The translations under genes and the position numbers were made by a program. 62,970 bases of DNA from an uncultured bacterium (lineage in GTDB: Bacteria > Bacteroidota > Bacteroidia > Bacteroidales > Bacteroidaceae), in contig CAJMSQ010000011.1 in assembly GCA_905216095.1 (NCBI GenBank), forward strand, positions 1-62,970, read 5' to 3'. The notes under the pieces are model-generated. The model saw only the letters and a program-made list of their open reading frames with translations, was not told the origin of the DNA and made no database searches. Below, one piece after another: positions 49,253 through 60,500 of the stretch. Every line of letters begins with the position of its first letter. Within the stretch, counting starts at the first letter, position 1.

Positions 49253-49297
49253 AAACTCTCCTGCAGGACATTGAGACTGCAGGAGAGTTTCTTTTTT
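49253..49297 (+). terminator. Rho-independent terminator after the GGGtGRT gene
   Basis: AAACTCTCCTGCAG pairs with CTGCAGGAGAGTTT (14 bp) around a 10-base loop, followed by CTTTTTT. Confidence 0.85.
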
Positions 49298-49359
49298 GCC
49301 CGAACCCGGCGACACGACACCGTTTTCCCCAATGCGCATCACGCCCCTTTCCGACAAAA

Positions 49360-49446
49360 TGTCAGAACTTCACTGACAATCCCGTCACGTATGACAGCCT
49401 GTCTCAGTTTTTCACAGCCCGAGGCGGCATTGGCACGGCATTGGCA
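49360..49446 (+). promoter_or_regulatory. Sigma-54-like promoter with upstream palindromes before groES
   Basis: TGGCACGGCATTGGCA (49431-49446) matches the -24/-12 class: a complete TGGCAC, five bases, TGGC for TTGC, with GG and GC at the required 12-base distance. Upstream are a palindrome TGTCAGAACTTCACTGACA (49360-49378) and a related GACAGCCTGTC (49393-49403), plausible activator sites. No TAnnTTTG box is convincing in this gap. The start codon is 83 bases downstream. Confidence 0.5.
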
Positions 49447-49528
49447 ACGGATAAGGCGTGCTTGTCTCCCTGCAGACGGCACACGACACCATATTAATAA
49501 GAACAACTTAACTTAAAATATTGCAATC

Positions 49529-49801
49529 ATGAACATCAAACCATTGGCAGACCGCGTGCTCGTAAAGCCCGCTCCCGCAGAAGAAAAAACCGTTGGCGGC
49601 ATCATTATCCCCGACACGGCTAAGGAAAAACCACTGCAAGGCACTGTTTTGGCCGTAGGTAACGGCACAAAGGACGAAGAGATGGTACTCAAAGAGAACG
49701 ACACCGTGCTCTATGGAAAATATTCGGGCACTGAGGTGGAACTCGACGGCGAGAAATATCTCATCATGCGCCAAAGCGACGTGCTGGCCGTACTCGCCTG
49801 A
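49529..49801 (+). CDS. groES: Co-chaperonin GroES
   Basis: A protein of 90 residues: [20 protein letters not shown], the mobile loop [20 protein letters not shown], and [19 protein letters not shown]. It forms the heptameric lid of GroEL. It is first in the groESL operon, 54 bases before groEL. Confidence 0.98.
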   Translation: MNIKPLADRVLVKPAPAEEKTVGGIIIPDTAKEKPLQGTVLAVGNGTKDEEMVLKENDTVLYGKYSGTEVELDGEKYLIMRQSDVLAVLA

Positions 49802-49831
49802 AAAAGCGACACTATTATCCGGAAACATTAA

Positions 49832-51493
<1,662 letters not shown>

Positions 51494-51520
51494 TCCGACA
51501 ACATACCGTTCAACATCAAT

Positions 51521-51558
51521 AAGACCGGCAGTCCGATAAGTTTCGGACTGCCGGTCTT
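51521..51558 (+). terminator. Terminator of groESL
   Basis: AAGACCGGCAGTCCGA and TCGGACTGCCGGTCTT pair perfectly (16 bp) with a 6-base loop, followed by TCATTTCT. Confidence 0.8.
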
Positions 51559-51598
51559 TCATTTCTCCATATATAGACAGCGAAAGTACCGGAAACTT

Positions 51599-52282
51599 TT
51601 ACCAGTCATTACCCTCATTACCGGAAAATCCGTTTACAACACACTCTTCTATCTTGTCCATGACGACATTTGAGTAGGCATGTGCCATTACAAGTGCTTT
51701 AGATGAAGTTTTCTTATGGGAATCTTTTTCGACGAAAGGGAAACATTTGTCCAAGGTCCAATTCTCGCCTACGCGAGTCCCACTTGAACCACCCAATGCG
51801 CCCATCCAGCCACCGCCGGCCGCCTTCACGACGGTATAGAACGGCACTGTATAGGTCACACGCACCTTGTTGTCTTTAATATCGCACTTGATAATCGGTT
51901 TAAGACTCACAGAATAAGCATTTGTCCCGCCGACATGTCCTGCTATCCCCTCAACAAAACCTTGTGCGATGATACATCCGAGTTCCTTGTCGTTCAACTT
52001 TATGACAGAATTAGCATCATTGAACGTCGCAGTAAACCAATAATTAAGCAACACATATAGTTGTTCTTTGGTCTTACCCTCAGCCGGAATCACCTGAACA
52101 TAGGTAATTGCATTGTTCTTGTCGAGTGTGAGTTGCGAACCAAGGCTTGCGGCGGCATCAACCCATTTATCACCATATTTTTCCTTTGCATATTTCTCCA
52201 GTTCATCCGCCCGAAGAATCTGAGCGTTCATTGAAGAAAATACAGATACTACAGAGAACAATACTAAAATAATCTTTTTCAT
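51599..52282 (-). CDS. DUF4468 domain protein, exported
   Basis: A protein of 227 residues from MKKIILVLFSVVSVFSSMNA, a signal peptide that ends before QILRADELE. The DUF4468 part (NNAITYVQVIPAEGKTKEQLYVLLNYWFTATFNDANSVIKL…, then VRVTYTVPFY) has the TBP-like alternation of strands and a helix known from Bacteroidota proteins of unknown role. The C-terminal end (KALVMAHAYSNVVMDKIEECV) is helical. It has an unusually long, structured leader. The function is unknown; the location is probably periplasm or outer membrane. Confidence 0.75.
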   Translation of the reverse strand: MKKIILVLFSVVSVFSSMNAQILRADELEKYAKEKYGDKWVDAAASLGSQLTLDKNNAITYVQVIPAEGKTKEQLYVLLNYWFTATFNDANSVIKLNDKELGCIIAQGFVEGIAGHVGGTNAYSVSLKPIIKCDIKDNKVRVTYTVPFYTVVKAAGGGWMGALGGSSGTRVGENWTLDKCFPFVEKDSHKKTSSKALVMAHAYSNVVMDKIEECVVNGFSGNEGNDW

Positions 52283-52695
52283 TCTTTTGTTTGATTTTTG
52301 AATACGAAAAAGGCGTAAAACCATTCTTTTGCTTGTCTCTTACAATGGTTACCGCCAAGTGACCTGCTACACGACAAGCACAGAATAGTCCACGCCCCAT
52401 GAGCGTGAACCTTCAGTCCGCTTGTTCCCGTGTAGCGAATATTTGGCGGTATTCTTGTAAGAGGGAACAAGAGCTAAAAGCTCAGTATAATTTTATATGT
52501 TCATTCAAGTTGAAAACGAATGGAGACACCTTTCCGCGTAGTTAATACCTTGCCGTTCATAACGACCGGTTTGATTTCTCTACTTGCGGAATGCCCCTCT
52601 CAGAGCGGGCAGTTTCCAATGGTACTCCTTTTCTAATCTTTCTTTCCCGTGACCTCCTTTCTTTTATTGGATTACTATGCAAATATAAGTCTTTT
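52283..52695 (-). other. Structured mRNA leader of the DUF4468 gene
   Basis: A -7 box TATATTTG (52687-52680) implies a leader of about 390 bases. The 3' part forms a 127-nt hairpin (52463-52337) from four stacked helices: CTCTTACAA/TTGTAAGAG, ACCGCCAA/TTGGCGGT, TACACG plus CAAGC with GCTTG plus CGTGTA, and GTTCACGC/GCGTGGAC (one G-U). The 5' part has GCCC-CTCT/AGAG-GGGC (52610-52593), TTCCGC-GTAG/CTAC-GCGGAA (52591-52532) and a GTCGTT/AACGGC stem inside it. A GAGCT/AGCTC hairpin (52483-52471) separates the halves. A 19-codon frame (52560-52501) lies in the 5' part. Confidence 0.55.
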
Positions 52696-52702
52696 ATTTG
52701 GA

Positions 52703-52742
52703 AAGCCCACCTAACGCATTAAGAAATTGCGCCGGTGGGCTT
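52703..52742 (-). terminator. Hairpin after folC
   Basis: AAGCCCACC and GGTGGGCTT pair around a long loop, about 100 bases beyond the folC stop and just upstream of the DUF4468 promoter. Confidence 0.6.
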
Positions 52743-52845
52743 CAATATGAATATCAAGGAAGGATTTGTCCGGGCATCCGATTGGCAGCCGTGACCGGGC
52801 CATATCGTATCGTTCAGATGAAACTTAGGGAGTATTCCACCCGGG

Positions 52846-54153
52846 TCAGGCATCCGGACACAACGCTTCCCATCCGCCGGAAGCCAGGAAGTCAGCCACG
52901 ATAAAGCTGCTGCCGCCGACGTAAATAAGGTCGTCCGGCGCGGCCTCGGCAGCTGCGGCACGGAAGGCCGAGGGCACGTCCGGACAGGCGACGCCATGCA
53001 ATCCATGAAGGCGGGCTTTCTCAAGCAGTTCCGCCTCGTTCATGGCACGACGTACAGATGCTTTGGTGAAATAATAGCAGGCCGTCGGCGGCAGGAGGGA
53101 CAAAACGGTATCGATGTCCTTATCCCCGGCCATGCCGAAGACGACATGAATCTTCCGATAAGCCGCATTTTCAAGTTGTTTCCCGAGGTACTGCCAGCCA
53201 CCGGGATTGTGACCGGTGTCACATATCACCATCGGCTCACGATGCACCACTTCCCAACGACCACGCAGATGGGTGAGAGCCTTTACTTTGGAGAAAGCCT
53301 CCGTTATGACGGAATTGTCCAGCGGAAGAAACTCTTTGAGAACCTTCAGTGCACAAAGCAGTGTCTCGACATTCTTTCTTTGACACGCTCCAGGCAGGTC
53401 ATAAACCAGTCGGCCGAACGTACGCGTCTCGCACACCATCCTGGACTCATCCACACTATGCCAGCTTACCAGTTCGGGGGCATCCTCGGCAAAGTACAAG
53501 GGCGCCCCTACCCTGTCGGCCGCCTCCCGGAACACACGGCGCGTAGAGTCCTGCGCCTCTCCCACGACAGCCGGAACGCCAGACTTGATGATGCCGGCCT
53601 TCTCGGCGGCTATCCGCTCCGGCGTATCGCCCAGGAACTGCGTATGATCAAGACTTATGTTCGTGATAAGCGACAAGACCGGCGTGATGATGTTGGTGCA
53701 ATCCAACCTTCCCCCCAGTCCCGTCTCGATGACAGCGATATCTACGCCGGCGTCCTCGAAATATTTGAAAGCCAAGGCCGTGGTCAGTTCGAAGAAGGAC
53801 GGGTGCAAAGGTTCAAAGAATGCCCGTTCCCGTGCGACAAAGTCCACGACATACTGTTCGGGAATCATCTCGCCGTCCACGCGGATGCGTTCCCTGAAGT
53901 CCACCAGGTGGGGCGACGTGTACAAGCCCACGCGGTAGCCGGCCACCCGAAGGACGGCCGCCAGCGTGTGGGCGCAAGAGCCTTTGCCGTTGGTCCCGGC
54001 CACGTGTATGGTGCGGTAACGGCGGTGCGGATGCCCGAAGTGCCGGTCCAGGTCCAGGGAATTCTGAAGTCCCGGCTTATAAGCAGCCCCGCCTATCTGT
54101 TGAAAAAGCGGGGCACTGTCGTATAAATATTGTATGGTTTCCTGATAATTCAT
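52846..54153 (-). CDS. folC: Folylpolyglutamate synthase / dihydrofolate synthase
   Basis: A protein of 435 residues of the Mur ligase superfamily. The P-loop HVAGTNGKGSCAHTLAAVL is at about 48-66, YTSPHLVDFRERI follows, and AVIETGLGGRLDCTNI and TNISLDHTQFLG are the family omega-loop and catalytic segments; DTGHNPGGW lies in the C-terminal domain. It adds glutamate to folates. It is downstream of dnaJ, separated by 39 bases, and probably on the same transcript. Confidence 0.94.
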   Translation of the reverse strand: MNYQETIQYLYDSAPLFQQIGGAAYKPGLQNSLDLDRHFGHPHRRYRTIHVAGTNGKGSCAHTLAAVLRVAGYRVGLYTSPHLVDFRERIRVDGEMIPEQYVVDFVARERAFFEPLHPSFFELTTALAFKYFEDAGVDIAVIETGLGGRLDCTNIITPVLSLITNISLDHTQFLGDTPERIAAEKAGIIKSGVPAVVGEAQDSTRRVFREAADRVGAPLYFAEDAPELVSWHSVDESRMVCETRTFGRLVYDLPGACQRKNVETLLCALKVLKEFLPLDNSVITEAFSKVKALTHLRGRWEVVHREPMVICDTGHNPGGWQYLGKQLENAAYRKIHVVFGMAGDKDIDTVLSLLPPTACYYFTKASVRRAMNEAELLEKARLHGLHGVACPDVPSAFRAAAAEAAPDDLIYVGGSSFIVADFLASGGWEALCPDA

Positions 54154-54192
54154 CGTTTTCTGTTTTCAAGAAAAGCCGGAAGCAGGTTACAC

Positions 54193-55359
54193 TCAACTGA
54201 AGTAGGAGCGGAATTTCTTGAATATCTTTTCCTTGACCGAACCCGTCGGCTTCATGTTCTCACTGTCCTTCATTTTCTCCATGGCCTTGCGTTCCTCGCG
54301 CGACAAGGTTTCGGGAATGTAAATGCTGATGTTCACGACGATGTCGCCCGTGCCATATCCGTATCCGCGGACGGCGGGAAGGCCCTTGCCACGCAAGCGG
54401 AGCGCGGTTCCCGGCTGCGTACCCGGTTCTATCTTGATGCGGGCGCGGCCGTCGATGGTCGGCACCTCGACCGTATCGCCCAGCGTGGCCTGCGGAACGG
54501 TCAGCAGCAAGTTATAAATCAGGTCGTTCTCGTCGCGGATGAGTTCGGCATGGGGTTCCTCTTCGATGAGCACCTGGATGTCGCCGGGTATGCCTTTGTG
54601 CTTGCCGGCATGGCCTTTGCCCGGAACGTTGAGCACCATGCCTTCGGATACACCGGCCGGAACATTGATTTCCACGATTTCCTCACCGCTCACGACGCCT
54701 TCGCCGTTACACTTCTTGCACTTGTGGGTTATAATGGTTCCCTCACCGCCACAGGTGGGACAGGGCTCCTGCGTCTGCACCATGCCGAGCATACTGCGCT
54801 GGCTGCGGACAACGTAGCCCGAGCCGTGGCAGGTGGAACAGGTCTCGGGCGAATGGCCGCTTTCGCAGCCGCTGCCGCCGCAGGCATCGCAGGTCACGTT
54901 CTTCCGCACCTTGAATTTCTTGGTGACTCCGCCGGCCACTTCCTGCAAAGAGAGTTTCACCTTCAGACGGAGGTCACCTCCCTTGAACTGCGGACGGCCT
55001 CTGTGGCCGCCTCCGCGGGAGAAACCGCCGAAACCGCCGAAGCCCATATCGCCAAATATATCTCCGAAATGAGAGAATATATCGTTGATGTCCATTCCCT
55101 GCCCGCCGAAACCGCCGAAGCCACCGGCACCATTCACGCCTGCCGCACCGAACTGGTCGTAGCGGGCACGTTTGTCCGGGTCGCGAAGCACGTCATAGGC
55201 TTCGGCCGCCTCCTTGAACTTTTCCTCGGCGGCCTTGTCGCCCGGGTTCCGGTCGGGATGGTACTTGATGGCCACCTTCTTGTAGGCACGCTTTATCTCG
55301 TCGGCCGTGGCCGTCTTCTCCACGCCCAATATCTTGTAATAATCTTTTTCGTCTGCCAT
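54193..55359 (-). CDS. dnaJ: Chaperone protein DnaJ
   Basis: A protein of 388 residues with all DnaJ parts: J domain with HPD in [14 protein letters not shown] (about 33-46), Gly/Phe-rich region ([19 protein letters not shown]), four CxxCxGxG zinc motifs ([32 protein letters not shown]), and the C-terminal substrate-binding domain. It stimulates DnaK. It follows grpE by 67 bases, forming a grpE-dnaJ unit without dnaK. Confidence 0.97.
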   Translation of the reverse strand: MADEKDYYKILGVEKTATADEIKRAYKKVAIKYHPDRNPGDKAAEEKFKEAAEAYDVLRDPDKRARYDQFGAAGVNGAGGFGGFGGQGMDINDIFSHFGDIFGDMGFGGFGGFSRGGGHRGRPQFKGGDLRLKVKLSLQEVAGGVTKKFKVRKNVTCDACGGSGCESGHSPETCSTCHGSGYVVRSQRSMLGMVQTQEPCPTCGGEGTIITHKCKKCNGEGVVSGEEIVEINVPAGVSEGMVLNVPGKGHAGKHKGIPGDIQVLIEEEPHAELIRDENDLIYNLLLTVPQATLGDTVEVPTIDGRARIKIEPGTQPGTALRLRGKGLPAVRGYGYGTGDIVVNISIYIPETLSREERKAMEKMKDSENMKPTGSVKEKIFKKFRSYFS

Positions 55360-55426
55360 AACTGTTTGTCTTTTTAACGGTCTGCGTTTACCTCTCTGCT
55401 ATCGTCCGCCATAAGGACGGGACGCA

Positions 55427-55999
55427 TCATTGTCCGACCACCACCTTGGCGTGACGGATTACCTTCTCGTTCAGCAGATAGCCCGCCTGCACACAGTCGA
55501 TGACATGGTTTTTCTGCGCTTCGTCCTGTGCGGGAATCTGCGCGATGGCTTCATGGAAATCCGTATCGAACACCGCGCCGTCGGTCTCCATCTTCTTCAG
55601 GCCTTGCGCGGAGAGAGTTTTCATGAACTTGGAGAGAATCAGGTCCACGCCTTCCTTCAGCGTGGCCACGTCCGTGGATTTCCCAATATTCTCCTGTGCC
55701 CTTTCCAGGTCGTCAAGGACGGGTAGCAGGCTTTCGAGCACCTTGCGGCCGCCGTTCAGTATCAGGTCCGTCTTTTCCTTCAGGGTGCGTTTGCGGAAAT
55801 TATCGAACTCGGCCATCTGACGCAGCAACTGGTCCTTGAGCTGTGCAATCTGTTCCTCGGCTTCCTGCAACTTTTCGGCATCGGTCTTTTCCGTGGCCTC
55901 GGCTTCGGGCTCGTTTTGGTTTTCCTGCGCCTCGCAGGTCTCGTCACCCGCTTCCTTCAGTTCGTTCTCTTCTTGTTTGATTTTATCTTCTTCTGACAT
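55427..55999 (-). CDS. grpE: Nucleotide exchange factor GrpE
   Basis: A protein of 190 residues. A very acidic N terminus leads into a long coiled coil (LQEAEEQIAQLKDQLLRQMAEFDNFRKRTLKEK), then LLPVLDDLERA, and a beta domain ending in YLLNEKVIRHAKVVVGQ. GrpE releases ADP from DnaK. It is directly preceded by a sigma-54-like promoter, with dnaJ downstream. Confidence 0.96.
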   Translation of the reverse strand: MSEEDKIKQEENELKEAGDETCEAQENQNEPEAEATEKTDAEKLQEAEEQIAQLKDQLLRQMAEFDNFRKRTLKEKTDLILNGGRKVLESLLPVLDDLERAQENIGKSTDVATLKEGVDLILSKFMKTLSAQGLKKMETDGAVFDTDFHEAIAQIPAQDEAQKNHVIDCVQAGYLLNEKVIRHAKVVVGQ

Positions 56000-56030
56000 G
56001 ACTTTTTTATATTATTTTTCTATTCTTGTT

Positions 56031-56050
56031 TATGCAAAAAATATGCCAAA
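56031..56050 (-). promoter_or_regulatory. Sigma-54-like promoter before grpE
   Basis: On the minus strand TTTGGCAT (56050-56043), five T or A bases and TTGCATA: TGGCA with a T at the sixth place, and a perfect TTGC, in the correct spacing (GG to GC 12 bases). The expected start lies about 20 bases before the grpE ATG at 55999. No TAnnTTTG box competes closely. Confidence 0.55.
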
Positions 56051-56112
56051 TGCAGGCTCTCCGCCCATTATCGCCCATTCCGAAGTACCCGGCCCGCTTT
56101 TCTGCCACAGCC

Positions 56113-56386
56113 GACATTAACATTTTTAACTTTGGTTACGTAAACAAATGCAAAAACAACAGGCGTACGACCGCTTGGAAGGCATCTATGTGCGCGCGGA
56201 CTGCTTCCATTTCAAAATAGAAGGCATGTATTTTTACGCAGGCTACTTCTAATTTTTTCTACATGTGCATGTAAAACGTTCCATAAGGGGCTTATTTACA
56301 CGAAAAAAGGCGGTCCGAAACCGCCTTTCCCTTTTTCTGTACCACAAAGATACAATTTTTTTCCGCCAAAAGCAAGCAATGTTAAA
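56113..56386 (-). repeat. Dispersed intergenic element, copy E
   Basis: On the minus strand: TTTAACA (56386-56380), TTG (56375-56373), 20 bases, TATCTTTG (56352-56345), hairpin AGGCGGT/ACCGCCT (56326-56308), T or A-rich run, two hairpin units (56251-56218, TAGAAG/CTTCTA; 56209-56176, TGGAAG/CTTCCA) and GTTAAAAATGTTAATG at the far end (about 56113). It is nearly identical in plan and largely in sequence to copy C, and lies in the 491-base gap between grpE and the ABC-F gene. The remainder of that gap (56387-56490) is GC-rich with nothing recognisable. Confidence 0.85.
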
Positions 56387-56490
56387 AAACGCGCCGTGGC
56401 CGGACATCGTCCGCCGGATGCGCCGTGGCCGGCATGGCGGCGGGGCGCGGCTTCGCGTCGTCCGCTTGCCCGTCCCCGCCCGCGGCAGAA

Positions 56491-58110
<1,620 letters not shown>

Positions 58111-58322
58111 TTATATTGGTACTTTTTTGATTTTCAGTCGGCAAAATTACAAAAAACTCCACGTTCCCGCAAATTATACCGCCTGCAACACGTGCCTGCA
58201 TGGGCTTTTCGTCCGTTTCCGCCACGCTTGTCCCATGCCGGAACAGAGATAAAAAAACGCGAGAGGATATACTGCATCTCCTGCCGCACATCCTCTCGCC
58301 AATAGCGTCTGTGAATTTCAAA

Positions 58323-58526
58323 TTACTTGAGAGAAACCAGAATGTCCTTCTCTGCTTCGGCTGTCTGAACCTTGTCTTCGCGGAGCAACCAGCCCAGACC
58401 AAGGAACAGTTCCTTCTCACTTTTCACCTTTGTTGCTTTCTTCAAATCCTTTCCGGAGAGCTGACCGTTTTCGTTCAGGGCTTCCCAGATTTTTCCAGCG
58501 ATTTCGCCGGCTTTTTCTTGTAACAT
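58323..58526 (-). CDS. Small winged-helix protein (DUF2582-like)
   Basis: A protein of 67 residues: MLQEKAGEIAGKIWEALNEN, then GKDLKKATKVKSEKELFLGLGWLLREDKV. This is the short winged helix-turn-helix of the DUF2582 group, without other domains. The start at 58526 is supported by a TATCTTTG -7 box (58596-58589); a longer frame extends into the promoter. It may bind DNA or act in protein contacts; targets are unknown. Confidence 0.8.
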   Translation of the reverse strand: MLQEKAGEIAGKIWEALNENGQLSGKDLKKATKVKSEKELFLGLGWLLREDKVQTAEAEKDILVSLK

Positions 58527-58761
58527 AATTAATTGTTTGGTTAATAGTAATCTTTCTTCCTCTTCACTTTCAAGGAATTTAGACGGTGCAAAGATACGGA
58601 AAATTTCTGTAAAAAGACATTTTCCCGCATACAAATACCTAAAAACGAACACTTTTTTCGTTCCGGAAGGTATTTTTTCTGCCGAAACGGGAGAAAACGG
58701 GGCATAAGAAGCAACTCCGGAGCGCATTTACCCGGAAGAGCCGTTGAAAACGACGGGTTTA

Positions 58762-58793
58762 TTTGTCCGATACGAATCCAAACACTAACTTTG
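58762..58793 (+). promoter_or_regulatory. Promoter of the glycosyltransferase gene
   Basis: TTTG (58762-58765), 20 bases, TAACTTTG (58786-58793), 20 bases before the ATG at 58813. Confidence 0.75.
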
Positions 58794-58812
58794 CGGGCAA
58801 ATCACAACAACG

Positions 58813-59739
58813 ATGCTGTCCGTTCTCATCCCTACATATAATTATGACTGCTCGGCCCTGCTACTTGCCCTGTCACGACAGGCCGAAGAGCTGAGGGAAG
58901 ACCCGGCCATACGGGATTTCGGCTGTGAAATCATTGTGGGGGACGACGCCTCGACCGACAAGGCCGCGGAAAGCGCCAACCGACTTGCCGCACAAGACAC
59001 CGGTGCCCGCTATGTCCGTTCTGCGGAGAACCGGGGACGCTCGGCCACACGTAACGCCCTGGCCGCGCAGGCCGCAGGTGACTATCTGCTGTTCATGGAC
59101 TGCGATGCGCGGATATGTACGGACACGTTTCTCCGCGACTACTGGAACGACCGGGACAAGGCGGATGTTGTCTGCGGCGCGCTACGCAATCCGGCCGGAC
59201 CGCCGCCCGTCGGCCACGAATTGCGCTACCGGTACGAGAAGGCGGCCGAGTGGCACAGGACTGCCGCCTACCGCAACGCCCACCCCTATGAAATGTTCAC
59301 CACCTTCAACGTCATGTTCCGCCGGGAAGCCTTTTTTCGCATCCGTTTCGACGAACGGTGTCACGAATACGGATACGAAGACGCGCTCATGGGGCTGATG
59401 CTCGAGCGGAACGGCTTCTCCGTACTCCATACCGGCAACCCGCTCATACACGACGGCATAGACAGCAACATCTCTTTCCTAGACAAAATTGAAGCGTCCC
59501 TGCGTACACTCCGACGGCTCGAGGGCTGCATGCAAGAATCCGCGGGAGCGTCGCGCGCCGTGGCCCTGTTGCAACGACTGCACCTGTGCAGCGTCACGGC
59601 AAGACTGTTCCGCACATTCCGAAAAGCCTTGCACCGCCAACTGTCGGGCCGGAAGCCCTCCCTGTTCCTGCTCAAATTATACAAGACAGGCTATTACGCC
59701 GACCTATGTTGCGGAATATCAGCGGCCCGACGCCCGTAA
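58813..59739 (+). CDS. Glycosyltransferase family 2 protein
   Basis: A protein of 308 residues with the GT-A fold: LSVLIPTYNY at the start, GDDASTD, AENRGRSATRNALAAQAAGDYLLFMDCDAR (DxD-like metal site), NVMFRREAFFRIRFDE and YGYEDALMG (the ED acceptor motif). It lacks membrane helices, so it is a cytoplasmic or peripheral transferase, perhaps in lipopolysaccharide or capsule synthesis. No sugar-cluster neighbours exist. The sugar is unknown. Confidence 0.87.
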   Translation: MLSVLIPTYNYDCSALLLALSRQAEELREDPAIRDFGCEIIVGDDASTDKAAESANRLAAQDTGARYVRSAENRGRSATRNALAAQAAGDYLLFMDCDARICTDTFLRDYWNDRDKADVVCGALRNPAGPPPVGHELRYRYEKAAEWHRTAAYRNAHPYEMFTTFNVMFRREAFFRIRFDERCHEYGYEDALMGLMLERNGFSVLHTGNPLIHDGIDSNISFLDKIEASLRTLRRLEGCMQESAGASRAVALLQRLHLCSVTARLFRTFRKALHRQLSGRKPSLFLLKLYKTGYYADLCCGISAARRP

Positions 59740-59861
59740 ACAGAGAGCAGATGCCTTACGGGTACTGCTGTCTTTATTCTGTCCTGCAAAAAAACAAGGC
59801 ATAAAATCTTTTCGTCCGTTAAAATTGTGTAACTTTGCAGGGCCAAAAGAATGGGAACAGC

Positions 59862-60470
59862 ATGAAATTGATTCTAATGACAACGCCCTATTTCTTTGTC
59901 GAGGAGCATCAAATCCTGACTGCCCTGTTCGATGAAGGATTGGAACTCTTGCATTTGCGCAAGCCTGATACCGAGCCTGTGTATTCGGAGCGCCTGCTTT
60001 CGCTGTTGCCAGAAGTTTATCGCAAGCGCATAGTCGTGCACGACCACTTCTATCTGAAGAACGAGTACAACCTGCATGGCATCCACTTGAACAAGCGTAA
60101 TCCCGAGCTTCCCAAGAACTACAAAGGACATGTCAGCGCCTCGTGCCACACGGTCGAGGACCTTGAGATGTACAAGAAGCCGCTGGATTATGTGTTCCTC
60201 TCTCCCATTTTCGACAGCATATCCAAAGACGGTTACAAATCGCAGTTCTCCCCGGCGGCACTCCGCGAGATGGGCAAAAGCAAGCTCATTGACCGCAAGG
60301 TCATGGCCATGGGAGGCATCGACATTGACAACATCCCGCAAATCCGAAGCTACGGTTTCGGCGGAGCAGTTGTACTGGGAGCCATCTGGAACCGCTTCGA
60401 CATACACCGGACATCGGACTTCAAGGAACTTATCAACCACTTCCGAAAGCTTAAGAAGGCATTAGGATAA
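59862..60470 (+). CDS. Thiamine phosphate synthase-like protein
   Basis: A protein of 202 residues, ThiE/TenI superfamily TIM barrel. Visible: LLHLRKPD (phosphate and substrate lid), VVHDHFYL, GIHLNKRN, SASCHTVEDLEMY, DYVFLSPIFDSISKDGY and AMGGIDIDNIPQI near the end. ThiE joins the pyrimidine and thiazole parts of thiamine. No other thi genes are near and several residues differ from classical ThiE, so it may be a TenI-like or otherwise divergent member. A TAACTTTG box lies at 59830-59837. Confidence 0.78.
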   Translation: MKLILMTTPYFFVEEHQILTALFDEGLELLHLRKPDTEPVYSERLLSLLPEVYRKRIVVHDHFYLKNEYNLHGIHLNKRNPELPKNYKGHVSASCHTVEDLEMYKKPLDYVFLSPIFDSISKDGYKSQFSPAALREMGKSKLIDRKVMAMGGIDIDNIPQIRSYGFGGAVVLGAIWNRFDIHRTSDFKELINHFRKLKKALG

Positions 60471-60500
60471 TCAACGTCTATCTCCATAATTTCTCACACA

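Noticed and set aside
52203..52470. Short proteins (63-65 residues) on the minus strand over the DUF4468 leader
   Set aside because: They coincide with the long hairpin, overlap each other in different frames and have no family features; RNA structure explains the region better.
54130..55377. 415-codon frame opposite dnaJ
   Set aside because: An antisense shadow of a complete DnaJ gene; low-complexity Ala/Gly/His composition and no recognisable domain.
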